DNA from: a virus
Virus record (IMG/VR): IMGVR_UViG_3300007735_000633
Coordinates: 1 to 33,226 of that record
Strand: one strand, 5' to 3'
DNA length: 33,226 nt
Position numbers and translations under genes: made by a program. The notes beneath the pieces are model-generated. The model was not told where the DNA came from. It saw only the letters and a list, made by a program, of their open reading frames with translations, and did no database searches. Positions 20,183 to 29,283 of the stretch are shown here, piece after piece. How positions within the stretch are numbered: position 1 is the first letter of the stretch; each line of letters starts with the position of its first letter.

Positions 20183-20416
20183 TCACGCCTCCAAGGCTGC
20201 CTTGATGTCTTCGGGAGACGCTGCGGTATCGATGGCCGTCTGCATCGCGGCATACTTGGCTCGGATATCTGCGCGGGCCGCTTCTGCCGCAGCAGCGTCG
20301 GCACCGGGAATCTGCGCCGCAATCACCCGGTCATGCGGCGCGAACTCATCGGCACGGGCTGCACGGCGCATGTCGTGGGCGATCTGTTTCGCCTTGTCGA
20401 TGTTGATGCGGATCAT
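20183..20416 (-). CDS. 77-residue conserved tail-region phage protein
   Basis: MIRINIDKAKQIAHDMRRAA..., RADEFAPHDRVIAAQIPGADAAAAEAARADIRAKYAAMQTAIDTAASPEDIKAALEA. This 'I.ID..KAK.IAHDxRRAARxxEFxPxDxxIAxQIPG' pattern is a recurrent small phage protein, usually right after the tail fibre, with no known role (tail assembly is a guess). ATGA overlap with the preceding gene. Confidence 0.72.
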   Translation of the reverse strand: MIRINIDKAKQIAHDMRRAARADEFAPHDRVIAAQIPGADAAAAEAARADIRAKYAAMQTAIDTAASPEDIKAALEA

Positions 20417-20604
20417 TCCACGTACTCCCATGCGGCGCGGAAGGTGCGGTCGGACGGCACGTCCTCGATAGGCACAATCTTGTAGGGCTTGCCCGCCGGA
20501 ACGTCTTTGGCCGCGATTTCCTCAATCGTCAGACCGCAATCGGCAGCCGGAATGATTACCGCTACGCCACCTTCGTCAGTCGGGTAGATGATACGCTGAT
20601 CCAT
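20413..20604 (-). CDS. 63-residue conserved tail-region phage protein
   Basis: MDQRIIYPTDEGGVAVIIPA..., CGLTIEEIAAKDVPAGKPYKIVPIEDVPSDRTFRAAWEYVE. The 'GGVAVIxP......xxEIAxKDVPxGxPYxIVxxxDxPxDRTFRxAWE' signature often accompanies phage fibre or tail genes and pairs with the 77-residue protein. GGGAG precedes the ATG. It lies 12 bases after the fibre gene. Function unknown. Confidence 0.72.
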   Translation of the reverse strand: MDQRIIYPTDEGGVAVIIPAADCGLTIEEIAAKDVPAGKPYKIVPIEDVPSDRTFRAAWEYVE

Positions 20605-20616
20605 GATGGCTCCCTG

Positions 20617-23238
20617 TCAGCGGATGATGGCGACGAAGATATTCGGGTTATCGATGGCACCCGAATTGTTCGTGACCAAGTTATAGAGACGAACGGCGGT
20701 CGTGGACTGAACCGAGTTGTCCAAATTGCGGCCCACGCAGTTCATGTTGGACACGGCGGCGCTCTGACCCGATGTGCCGAGGACAGCGTAGTTCGCGTCA
20801 GGCATGGCCGTGGTGAAGTTCACCGAATAGTCGCCCACAGCATGATCGGTAATTGAAGACACGTTGCCCGAGGCGCGAATCGCTACAGTTCCGGTGCCGT
20901 TGAAGTTGACCCAAGCACGGCAACCGTAGGCGACGGCAACAGAGCCGTAGCCGCTGTTGAATTGGAAGTTGCCGGATGCATCAAACTCAGCGCGTTGGAC
21001 TCCGCCCGTTGCGACTCCAATACGATCAGCGCCCGGAGAATAGATGCCGGTATTGGTATCGCCCGTTATCGTAACAGCAGGAAGAGATGCAGTGCCGGCC
21101 GTGGTAACGATCTGAGCACTACTGTTGATCCGCATCGCCTCCGTGCCGCCTTCAGCGAACGCGATGGTGTCGGCGGCAGGGAAGAAGATGCCTGTATTGG
21201 TGTCAGAAAGCACGCTCAGAGCAGGAGCGCCAACTGTGCCAGCGTCAATCCGCACCTGACCAGCGCTGTCGATCCGCATCCGCTCGGTGGGCGTGGCCGC
21301 GCCATCAGCCGTCGTGCTGAACACGAGACGACCGGGCATGTCGTCCGCGCCGGGGGTTCCGTCTACTTCCCCCGAAATGGCCGCGCCATAAGATTGAAGA
21401 TCAACGCCATCCGCTCCGGCAAACCTGATTTGCCCAAGCAAGTCGTTGCTTTGTACAATCGTTGTGCCTCCCGCCGCCGTAGAGCGGGATTTGCCCATCA
21501 TAAGCGTTGCGCCAACGGTGTCAGTGCGATTTCCAACAATCGCAACGCCGATACCGGGGCTTTGGATTTGAAGGGTAGCTGACGCGCTCGTAGCAACAGC
21601 TTGACTTGCTGTAGCGCCTACAAGAACGGTTCCATCAGCGTTGACCACAAACGGCGTGGCATCCGGGTTCGCACTGTCCTCGACCACAAGCGCGTTGCCC
21701 GCGCCCGTCTGCGTGATGCGCAGCATATCGGAAGAAGACGATCCGCTGATGATCGTTGCGTTGTCATCGGCAATCGTCACGCCAGAGTTCTGAAGCAGCT
21801 TGCCGCTGGTCAGGTCGAAACGAGCAACCGCGTTATCGGTCGAAGAGGCAGGACCGACGACGTCGCCGCCACCTGCGGGAGAACTCCACGAGAGGACACC
21901 GCTACCGTTGGTGGACAGGAACTGACCGGACCCACCATCAGTCGCAGGAAGCGTCCAAGACAGATTGGCAGAGATCGATACCGGGGCTTTGAAGCCTACG
22001 TAGTTCGTGCCGTTGTCGGTGTCTTCCGCGAGTCGAATCTCACCCGTAGAGGAAGAAGTGCCGGGAATCGTCACGGGGGTTGCGTAGGTAAACGTCACGC
22101 CACTGATCGAACCACCCGTGATAGACACGTTGTTCGCATCTTGCGTGGCAATAGTGCCAAGGCCGAGCGACGTGCGAGCGGTCGCACCGGACTCGGTTAC
22201 GAAGTTCGTGCCGTTGCCGACGATGAAATTGTTGTCGGACGGAGTAAGCCCAGCAATGTCTGCAAGCTGCGGATCATAGGCTTGCACGTCCGAACCGATG
22301 GTCAAGCCCAGAGAAGCACGCGCCGTCGCACCGGATTCAGTGACAAAGTTGGTGCCGTTGCCTACGATAAAGTTGTTGTCGGTGGGCGTCAGGCCCGCGA
22401 TATCCGCAAGCTGCGGATCGTAGGCTTGAACGTCGGTGCCGATGGCGAGGCCCAGATTGTTGCGAGCCGCAGAGGCGCTCGACGCCCCGGTGCCGCCGTC
22501 AGCAATCGCCAAATCGGTGATGCCCGTGATTGAGCCGCTAGTGATCGTGACGTTCGTCAGCGTCTTACCGTCGATGGTGGTGGGCAAACGCGAATCAGAC
22601 ACCGTACCGCTGGTCAGATTCGACGCATTGTCCGCGCCGATGTCCGAACGCACGTTGGCAGGAGCGCGAAGCTCATAAGCCGTGCCGCCCGTATTGACGC
22701 GCGGATAGTAGGTAGCGGTCAGGCTGGTCGGCAGGGACACCGCACCCGCAGACGGGTTGCCGTTGGAGTCGAATGCCAGAACCTTACCCGCACGATCCGC
22801 CTTGGCGGGCAGCGTCATGTTCAGCGTGCCGCCGTCCACCGTCGCTTCGGGATCGTAGGGCGGAGCCTTCAGCGTGCGCTTGTTCTCTTCGGCAAGCTGC
22901 TGGGTCATGATGATGTTGGCGTCCAACTGCTCATTGAGCGAGGACGCGGCAAGATCACCCGCAGTCACGAAGTCGGTCGTGCGCTGGATCGCCCGCGAGC
23001 CGATGATCGTGATTCTGTCAGCCCCGGTCGCAGCCGAGACGAGCGTAATGGAGCCGGTGCCGTTCGTGCCGTTGATCGTCACCGAGTAGTCGGTGGTCAG
23101 CGTCAGCAACGTCGCGTTCTTGTACACGACGATGTCGGTCTGCACGAGAATCGGGAAGGTGAAGGCATACGGGCCGACGCCCGCCGAGCCGGAATAGACC
23201 TTGCGCCTAGTAACGGCTGTGATGGGGTAGTCAGCCAT
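20617..23238 (-). CDS. Tail fibre protein (T7 gp17-like N-terminus)
   Basis: 873 residues. Residues 1-130 match the phage T7 tail fibre N-terminal anchoring domain: TRRKVYSGSAGVGPYAFTFPI, then VVYKNATLLTLTTDYSVTIN and RAIQRTTDFVTAGDLAASSLNEQLDANIIMTQQLAEE. The middle is Gly/Ser/Thr rich with repeats (two 48-residue DVQAYDPQLADIAGLTP repeats and two TNTGIxxPxADxIxxAxGG modules). The C-terminus (RAWVNFNGTGTVAIRASGNVSSI, then AMPDANYAVLGTSG) is a common fibre tip domain. Forms a trimeric host-binding fibre. GAGGTGA upstream of the ATG, with its own promoter. Confidence 0.92.
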   Translation of the reverse strand: MADYPITAVTRRKVYSGSAGVGPYAFTFPILVQTDIVVYKNATLLTLTTDYSVTINGTNGTGSITLVSAATGADRITIIGSRAIQRTTDFVTAGDLAASSLNEQLDANIIMTQQLAEENKRTLKAPPYDPEATVDGGTLNMTLPAKADRAGKVLAFDSNGNPSAGAVSLPTSLTATYYPRVNTGGTAYELRAPANVRSDIGADNASNLTSGTVSDSRLPTTIDGKTLTNVTITSGSITGITDLAIADGGTGASSASAARNNLGLAIGTDVQAYDPQLADIAGLTPTDNNFIVGNGTNFVTESGATARASLGLTIGSDVQAYDPQLADIAGLTPSDNNFIVGNGTNFVTESGATARTSLGLGTIATQDANNVSITGGSISGVTFTYATPVTIPGTSSSTGEIRLAEDTDNGTNYVGFKAPVSISANLSWTLPATDGGSGQFLSTNGSGVLSWSSPAGGGDVVGPASSTDNAVARFDLTSGKLLQNSGVTIADDNATIISGSSSSDMLRITQTGAGNALVVEDSANPDATPFVVNADGTVLVGATASQAVATSASATLQIQSPGIGVAIVGNRTDTVGATLMMGKSRSTAAGGTTIVQSNDLLGQIRFAGADGVDLQSYGAAISGEVDGTPGADDMPGRLVFSTTADGAATPTERMRIDSAGQVRIDAGTVGAPALSVLSDTNTGIFFPAADTIAFAEGGTEAMRINSSAQIVTTAGTASLPAVTITGDTNTGIYSPGADRIGVATGGVQRAEFDASGNFQFNSGYGSVAVAYGCRAWVNFNGTGTVAIRASGNVSSITDHAVGDYSVNFTTAMPDANYAVLGTSGQSAAVSNMNCVGRNLDNSVQSTTAVRLYNLVTNNSGAIDNPNIFVAIIR
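22168..22455 (-). repeat. Two 144-base tandem repeats in the tail fibre gene
   Basis: Units 22312-22455 and 22168-22311 each encode 48 residues starting LGL.IG.DVQAYDPQLADIAGLTP. The protein repeats differ at only a few positions, but many third-codon positions differ in the DNA, pointing to an old duplication held by selection. Confidence 0.9.
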
Positions 23239-23257
23239 GGCTCACCTCGCTGGTAGT

Positions 23258-23286
23258 CTTATACTGATTTCCGGCCGATCTCGCAA
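23258..23286 (-). promoter_or_regulatory. Sigma70-type promoter for the tail fibre gene
   Basis: Minus strand TTGCGA (23281-23286), 17 bases, TATAAG (23258-23263) in the 51-base gap between the internal protein gene and the fibre ATG. Start predicted near 23251, about 13 bases before the ATG, with the GAGGTGA ribosome binding site inside. Confidence 0.5.
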
Positions 23287-23289
23287 ACA

Positions 23290-26200
23290 TCAGCGGCCCT
23301 CCGCCCTATCCTTCAGCGTATCCATGATCTCGACGCCCGCACGAGCCGTATTGATCATCAGGTAATACTGCTGGTCGATGGCCTGACGCTTCTCTTTCGG
23401 GCTGAGATTGGGGTCTTTCGTGATGTTGCGGATGACACGGGCCTGTTGCGACATCATCTCTCGAATGCCCTTGGGGCTGACCGCGTACTGCGTGTAGAAG
23501 TCGAGGCTCATCTCGCGCTCGAGAGCGTCGGCATTCCCGGCCTTCGCTTGCGAGCGGATCGTGTTCTCGATCTTCTCGAACTTCTTGTACCGCTCATAGA
23601 ACTCGGTGATCGGCTTGGCGTCCATCGACGGATAGCGCACAACGAACGCCTTGACGAAGGGGATGTCCGACAACGTGTCTTCGGGTTTGACGGGGTCAGG
23701 AAATACGCCCGCCTTTACCAAAGCCCGCTCCGACAAGTTCAACGCCAACGGGCCGAGCGTTCCGGTCCAATTGCGAATGTAGTTCTCCATGACCACGGGT
23801 GACGCAGTCTCATTGAACTTCAACCACTCGATGCCTGTCGCGTTGGCGACCGAAGCAAAACCTTCACTGACCTTGCGGACAAGCATGTTGGTCGTCGGAG
23901 TGTACTGGTATTCAGGAAGCTGCTTCTCAAGTTCATAGGTTATGAGAGGGCGATCAGTGAAGAGGCTCTTGTTGGCAAATTGCTCGATGACGGGCTTGGC
24001 AAAAGTAGGGATAACATCGACTGCCGCAGCCTCGAACAACGACTTGCCGAATGCATCAAGCTCCTTCTTGGGCCTGTTGGAGAAGTAGGCCTCCAACATA
24101 CGTTCAGGCAGCGAGCCGAAGATCAAGCCGTACTCGAAGGGCTTGGGTATCCGATAAATCGCGTTGTCAGTCATCACGATCCAGAACAGATCTTTCTGCC
24201 AGTCAGGAATATCCTTCCAGCGCGGATCTTGGCTGTTTTGCCACCACAGCAGAACGGACGGCAGTGTGATCGTAGCAACGCCCTTGACGGTGGTCTCAAG
24301 CGGCTTCTCACGCAGGGTCTGTATCAGCTTGTCGTAGCCTTGCACGCGGGCGTTCAAGAAGGCCGTAATCATGTTCATGGCCTTCATCTTCGAACCCATC
24401 TTCGCAAAGTCGAGCGTGACCTCGCGAGCTTCGAATCCGGCACGATAAAGATCGTCAAGCGTGTTGCCCTTCCCGGCAGTGCGACGGAACGCGCCGACGC
24501 GGGTAGAGTTCTCGATCAATTCACTGGCAACACGCAGTGCCTCAATCGGGCTTTTGATGACGTTGACGGTCGAGTCGATAATCCCGGTCTCTTTGGAAAG
24601 GCCAAGGATCTTGCTCTGAATGTAGTTCCGGTCCAGCGAAACCATTGCTGAGTTGGCACCGCCCGACATCAAGAAGTTATAGTAGTTGTCCGACTTCGTG
24701 ATGATGTCCTTGAAGCCCAGCATGGCGTCGAAAATCGGCACATAGCCGTTGCCTTGTATAAAGGCGACGAACTGGTCACGGATGGTATTGCGGGCCATGA
24801 AGTCGGGAGACAGCGTAACGCCAGCCCTGAGAAGGCGAGCGGGGGCAGCCATGATCCTCGTCAGAAGGTTGGCAGAACCCTGATCCATCCCCTTGATGGC
24901 GTCAGCGATATCCGGATCAACCTTGTAGACCTCGCGCTTGCCGTCTCGGAATACCGCCACCTCATCCGGCCCAAGTTGAAAGCCGTTGCGGCGAAAGATC
25001 GTGAAAGCCTCGGCTTCCGCCGGGTCAATGCCGTGCTCTTTCAGCACCTTGCCGATCTCGGCCTTGCTGACCTCAATCGGACGAACAGGTCGGTCCGCCT
25101 TGACCATAAAACTCTGGCCTTCAGGCGCTCTCTCGGACAAGTTGACCATCGCCGTCATCACACGATTTTTCTCGGCAATGTCGGTGAACAGGTAGATGTT
25201 CTTGACGATGGATTCGATGGGGTCAACGATATCGAGATCCGCGCCACGAATGGCCTTGACCGGATTTCGGACATTCAATCCTGCCGTCTTGCTGGGACGC
25301 CCGGTGTCGTCCAACGCGCGATAGAACGGAACGTAGGACTTATTGGCCTCCAGCATTACGTCATACGTCTCTTTCGAGATGACGCCGGCATCGACAAGAT
25401 ACTTCGTGGTCTGGTTCAGGTATTCGGTAAGCTGCTTGAACGCCGGATCAAACTTGTCCTTCGACTCGGCAACGACCTTGCGCGCCGCCTCCACATTGAA
25501 GCCGCTGGTGATACCGCGAGACTCAAGTTCAAGCGCACGCTGAGAGATCGCGTATGCTTTAAACGCGTCGATGTCCTGTCGAACAGGGTTCAAGATTTCT
25601 TTGAGGCCGGGTCCAACTTTCTCAAGCGTGTTGAAGTCTCTGACGCCGCTCTCCAGAAACACATCCGCACGACCAATGTTTCCGGCGGTCAACCGAGCCA
25701 TGGTATAGGGGTTCTGGCTGTCAGGAATGTCCTTCCCACCAAGCGCCTCGGTAAAGACCTTCAACGGGTGGAGGCGGTCAACAAAGTCCGTGTAGAGTTC
25801 AGACCCCTTCGGAAGCTCGACCGTCTTCTCGGATGACCTTACCCGACCAAGTATCTCTTTCTGAGCATCCGACAGCGTCTCAGGAATCTTCGGCTGCACG
25901 GGTTCAGGCAGCGGCTCAGGCTTCAAGACGGCGACAGGAGAAGCAGGACGTTCAGGGGCTACCAGCGCCTCGGTATTGTCGGCCAAGATGATTTGCTTGT
26001 AGGCCGGATCAGCAGAGGCATCCCGTAGAATATCAAGCGGCTTCTTCCCGGTGTCGGCATAGATAGTCTGTAACTTGCTCGCAATCTTGCCGCTGGCTTT
26101 GACGCCGCCGAGCAGAATGGCTGCATCGGTGAAGTCAGTTACTTGCGGCATCTGGCCTTCAAAAGTCCGCATCAACGTCGCCATCGTGGCGATCTCGGTG

Positions 26201-26949
26201 CCAAGATCAACAGTCGTGCGAATGACAGGCGCTGTCGCGACAGGAAGGGCACCAGCCGCCAACTGTCCTGCGCCACGGCTAGCCGCACCAGTAGCAAACG
26301 CTTTGCCGAACTCGATGCCGACAGAGCCGACCCGCGTCAGGTAATCCTCAAGATCTTGGACTTCGCCCTTCTGCAAGGAGTTGATATACGCCTTGCGCAA
26401 CCCGGCAGGAACGGCAAAGGCTGCACCAGAGACAACAGCCGGGGCTGCGGGACCACTGGCTGCCGCAAACGGCAACGAGGCAATCGCACCACCCGCCATG
26501 TATGGCAGATCACCCGCCGTCTGACCAACCAGATATGCGATGCGGTTGGCAAACTTCGCCTCTTCCGGCGACAGTTCTTCCGGCATCCGTTTGCGGATCT
26601 GGAGACCCGTCACCGACGCGCCGAAACCGCGATTTAAAGCCGTCACGAAGTCTACTTCTTGCGGCTGCTCCTCGCGCGGGGTCATATCAATAAGACCCAC
26701 GCCTTCCGGCATCATGCTGGGAGGCAAGTCCGATATGCCGCCAAAGGCTGGCGTTGCAACCGTCTGCTCAATGTACTTTCGCGTCTCGGTCAGTTCCGGT
26801 TCTTTGCGGCCAAAGTATTTATCGATCTCAGATTCAGTAAATCCAGCAGACGAAAACTTTTGGCGTTGGCCGACAAGCCAATCATTGATCTCGGCATCCG
26901 AGAACCCAGCAGACTTAAACAGTTCAATTTTTTCTGCACCTTCAGCCAT
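23290..26949 (-). CDS. Large internal virion protein with LPD38-type domain
   Basis: 1219 residues, the biggest protein here. The N-terminus has two copies of a short motif (LFKSAGFSDAEINDWL and KFSSAGFTESEIDKYFG, residues 9-48). After an Ala/Gly-rich region (about 130-180, membrane-active type) comes a long helical body. Around residues 890-990, NSQDPRWKDIPDWQKDLFWIVMTDNAIYRIPKPFEYGLIFGSLPERMLEAYF matches the large polyvalent-protein associated domain LPD38. By position and size it replaces T7 gp16, the ejectosome protein that helps pass DNA into the cell. No lysozyme/transglycosylase motif is visible, unlike T7 gp16. ATG overlaps the previous TAA (TAATG). Confidence 0.8.
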   Translation of the reverse strand: MAEGAEKIELFKSAGFSDAEINDWLVGQRQKFSSAGFTESEIDKYFGRKEPELTETRKYIEQTVATPAFGGISDLPPSMMPEGVGLIDMTPREEQPQEVDFVTALNRGFGASVTGLQIRKRMPEELSPEEAKFANRIAYLVGQTAGDLPYMAGGAIASLPFAAASGPAAPAVVSGAAFAVPAGLRKAYINSLQKGEVQDLEDYLTRVGSVGIEFGKAFATGAASRGAGQLAAGALPVATAPVIRTTVDLGTEIATMATLMRTFEGQMPQVTDFTDAAILLGGVKASGKIASKLQTIYADTGKKPLDILRDASADPAYKQIILADNTEALVAPERPASPVAVLKPEPLPEPVQPKIPETLSDAQKEILGRVRSSEKTVELPKGSELYTDFVDRLHPLKVFTEALGGKDIPDSQNPYTMARLTAGNIGRADVFLESGVRDFNTLEKVGPGLKEILNPVRQDIDAFKAYAISQRALELESRGITSGFNVEAARKVVAESKDKFDPAFKQLTEYLNQTTKYLVDAGVISKETYDVMLEANKSYVPFYRALDDTGRPSKTAGLNVRNPVKAIRGADLDIVDPIESIVKNIYLFTDIAEKNRVMTAMVNLSERAPEGQSFMVKADRPVRPIEVSKAEIGKVLKEHGIDPAEAEAFTIFRRNGFQLGPDEVAVFRDGKREVYKVDPDIADAIKGMDQGSANLLTRIMAAPARLLRAGVTLSPDFMARNTIRDQFVAFIQGNGYVPIFDAMLGFKDIITKSDNYYNFLMSGGANSAMVSLDRNYIQSKILGLSKETGIIDSTVNVIKSPIEALRVASELIENSTRVGAFRRTAGKGNTLDDLYRAGFEAREVTLDFAKMGSKMKAMNMITAFLNARVQGYDKLIQTLREKPLETTVKGVATITLPSVLLWWQNSQDPRWKDIPDWQKDLFWIVMTDNAIYRIPKPFEYGLIFGSLPERMLEAYFSNRPKKELDAFGKSLFEAAAVDVIPTFAKPVIEQFANKSLFTDRPLITYELEKQLPEYQYTPTTNMLVRKVSEGFASVANATGIEWLKFNETASPVVMENYIRNWTGTLGPLALNLSERALVKAGVFPDPVKPEDTLSDIPFVKAFVVRYPSMDAKPITEFYERYKKFEKIENTIRSQAKAGNADALEREMSLDFYTQYAVSPKGIREMMSQQARVIRNITKDPNLSPKEKRQAIDQQYYLMINTARAGVEIMDTLKDRAEGR

Positions 26950-28697
26950 TACTGGTTTATCCTCTTGGCATAATCATCAAGTGACTCACCGGGCCGACGA
27001 GCCGGAATATTCCCCTTAGGAACTTGTGTCCGCTTCAGCGCATCAACCTGATCCCGCAGGATCTCTTGCGCGGTGCGCTGGTAGCTCCTGACGCTCGGCC
27101 ACAAACTTTTGGGGTTCTTCACATCCAAAAGATCGGAGACGGGTTCACCCGCCGCCCTGCGCCGTTCGAACTCGTTCAAGAATTCCTGTTCAAACGCAAC
27201 GTAATTCTCAGCGCTCATCGGATCGACAAGACCAGTCGTCGGATCTTTGCGTTCAATGGTATTGCGAGCCGCACGGAGAAACGTCTTCTTGGCTTGCTCT
27301 TCGGCGCGACCTTGCGGAGTGCCTGTGTTCTGGAGAACCTTCAACAGCTTGGCTTCATCTGCCACATCAATGCGTCGTGCCGTAACGGCTTCACGAATCA
27401 TGCGCGGGTCAAGACGACGCGGATCGTCGGGCGGCAGAGCAGCGCGCTCATAGAGGTCCGCGAACACGGCATTGTCGCGCTTCACTGGACCGAACTCGAC
27501 CTGACGGATGCGATCAAGCAGGGCTTGCTTGTTGACACCCTCATTGCCCGTGATCGGAATGTTCAGGTTCATCACGTCTTCACTGGTCGGCATTCCCTGC
27601 CCACCGGAACGACGTGCAGCTTCAATGCGAAAGATGATGTCTTCATACGACCGCGTCTGCGCCGCTGTCTGAGCATCCATGGTGCGCTTGACCAGACGCT
27701 CGTCTTCTTTGGTCCGCAGTTCAATGGCATCCGAGGTCATCTTCCGCGTATCGCGGATTTCCTTCACGTCCATCTCCCGCATAACGCGAGTCACTTCCCC
27801 GGTCGGGTCAAGCCGTTCATCGATGCTCTTCTTGGCAAAGAAGTCGTCAATCGACTGGCTGCGGGTAAGGCGCTCTTCCGGCGTTGCTCCGGACAGAACC
27901 CAACTTGTGACGAAGTCCTTCTGCTGCGCAATGACCTCATTGTTGAACTTATCGACAAGAGGCTTCGCCATCGAAGGCGGCAGTCGAGAGATAGCTTGCT
28001 CAAACTGCTGCTGACGGATTTTCAGCTTCTCAGAGATAGGAAGCAGCGGACCCTGCTCACCCTCTCGCACGTCACCAGAACGAAAGTCGGTCTGAATGTT
28101 GTTGATAAGGTCCACAGCCGAAACAACAGTCTCGGTTTTTGCAGCACTGGCAGCTCTTTGGGCGACAGCCTTGGTTGCAGCCAAGTATGCGTTGTTGCCC
28201 TCATAGGCCAACAAGGCTTCAGTCTTCCTTGCAAGAACAGGGTCTACATCGCGCATTGCAGACGAATACCCGGAAATCAGGGCGTTCATCTTGGGAACAA
28301 CATCTGCAACCTTGATACGACCTTCAGCCACGTCGCGTTGGATGCGATCAATGTCCCCGCGCGCTGCATAGTTAACTTGCTGCACAAGAAGATCGGAGTA
28401 CGCGCGATTAGCCGCTTTGCCGAAGTAAGTGCGCGAATCGCCGACAGGCTCCAAGGGAGTCCCAGTTTCAATCGCTTGGCGCAGTTGTTCAGCGGTCGGA
28501 GCTTTTTCAGCACCGTACTTCTCGCCCTCTGCCGTCGCGGCGACCTTGGCTTCGCCGAAGAAAGCTTCAGACATGGTGTTGAGCGCAGCGGACAGCGTAT
28601 CCAGTCCGCGCGTGGCTTCGCCCCTGTTGGGGAAGTCGATAGGACCGACACCCGTGCCAGCCGCTACACCGATGTTCTGATACCGAGGAAGTGCCAT
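26949..28697 (-). CDS. Internal virion protein (gp15-like position)
   Basis: 582 residues, predicted almost entirely helical and charged: MALPRYQNIGVAAGTGVGPI, an N-terminal Ala/Gly region, then long helices (e.g. LVQQVNYAARGDIDRIQRDVAEGRIKVADVVPKMNALISGY). This composition and position (between gp14-like and gp16-like genes) match T7 gp15-type ejectosome proteins. A few bases separate it from the gp14-like gene. No enzymatic motif seen. Sequence similarity to T7 gp15 itself is not evident; the assignment is by synteny. Confidence 0.7.
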   Translation of the reverse strand: MALPRYQNIGVAAGTGVGPIDFPNRGEATRGLDTLSAALNTMSEAFFGEAKVAATAEGEKYGAEKAPTAEQLRQAIETGTPLEPVGDSRTYFGKAANRAYSDLLVQQVNYAARGDIDRIQRDVAEGRIKVADVVPKMNALISGYSSAMRDVDPVLARKTEALLAYEGNNAYLAATKAVAQRAASAAKTETVVSAVDLINNIQTDFRSGDVREGEQGPLLPISEKLKIRQQQFEQAISRLPPSMAKPLVDKFNNEVIAQQKDFVTSWVLSGATPEERLTRSQSIDDFFAKKSIDERLDPTGEVTRVMREMDVKEIRDTRKMTSDAIELRTKEDERLVKRTMDAQTAAQTRSYEDIIFRIEAARRSGGQGMPTSEDVMNLNIPITGNEGVNKQALLDRIRQVEFGPVKRDNAVFADLYERAALPPDDPRRLDPRMIREAVTARRIDVADEAKLLKVLQNTGTPQGRAEEQAKKTFLRAARNTIERKDPTTGLVDPMSAENYVAFEQEFLNEFERRRAAGEPVSDLLDVKNPKSLWPSVRSYQRTAQEILRDQVDALKRTQVPKGNIPARRPGESLDDYAKRINQ

Positions 28698-28703
28698 GTC
28701 TGA

Positions 28704-29282
28704 TTATCCGATGGGGCGACCAGTGGGAGGAAGCGGGACGTTGGCAGTCAGAAGAGAACTCTGTGCGCCGGGTCCACCGATCTTGCTGAACTCGGTCAGA
28801 CCACTGAATGCAGACGTGATGCCCTTGACGGTTCCAGCCATCGCGGCCTGTTCCCCGGTCATGCGATAGAGGTCGGCCTGTACACCGCCCTGCAAGCCTG
28901 TCAGTGCCGCGCTCTCTTGCGCCAGATTGAACTCGCCGAAGCCCTTGCCGAAAGCAAACGTGGTCAGAGCACCCGCCGAGCCGCTGAAGGGGTCAATGGA
29001 CCCGGCACCCGCCCGTGCTGCAATCGTGGCAGCCGTGGACAGCGTGCGATCCAGAGCGGCTACACCCTGCTGGCGATAGCGGATCTCGTCACCCTTGGCG
29101 CGCAGTTGGGCTTGGCGAGCCTGTATGTCGGCCACCGCTTGCTGCTGCTGACCGCTGGCGAAGCTGGCGACACCGCTGGCAACAGTGCCGAGTGCGCCGA
29201 GCGCAGAGAACACACCCGACGCCGTAGTGACACCCGCCGTTGCACCTGCTGCGCTGAGAAGAGGGATGATGATGGCTTCCAT
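28704..29282 (-). CDS. gp14-like internal virion protein
   Basis: 192 residues. Hydrophobic, Gly/Ala-rich N-terminus (IIPLLSAAGATAGVTTASGVFSALGALGTVASGVASFASG, residues 4-43), followed by QQQQAVADIQARQAQLRAKGDEIRYRQQG, the pattern of T7 gp14-type 'internal virion protein B' homologues, which forms the outer-membrane part of the ejection channel. Order gp12-gp14-gp15-gp16 is conserved. The C-terminus (TGEQAAMAGTVKGITSAFSGLTEFSKIG) also fits. One base separates it from the tail tubular B gene. Confidence 0.82.
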   Translation of the reverse strand: MEAIIIPLLSAAGATAGVTTASGVFSALGALGTVASGVASFASGQQQQAVADIQARQAQLRAKGDEIRYRQQGVAALDRTLSTAATIAARAGAGSIDPFSGSAGALTTFAFGKGFGEFNLAQESAALTGLQGGVQADLYRMTGEQAAMAGTVKGITSAFSGLTEFSKIGGPGAQSSLLTANVPLPPTGRPIG

Positions 29283-29283
29283 C

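Noticed and set aside
20617-23238. Diversity-generating retroelement acting on the tail fibre
   Set aside because: A Bbp19-like gene recalls phage BPP-1, but no reverse transcriptase, template repeat or accessory gene is visible in the window.
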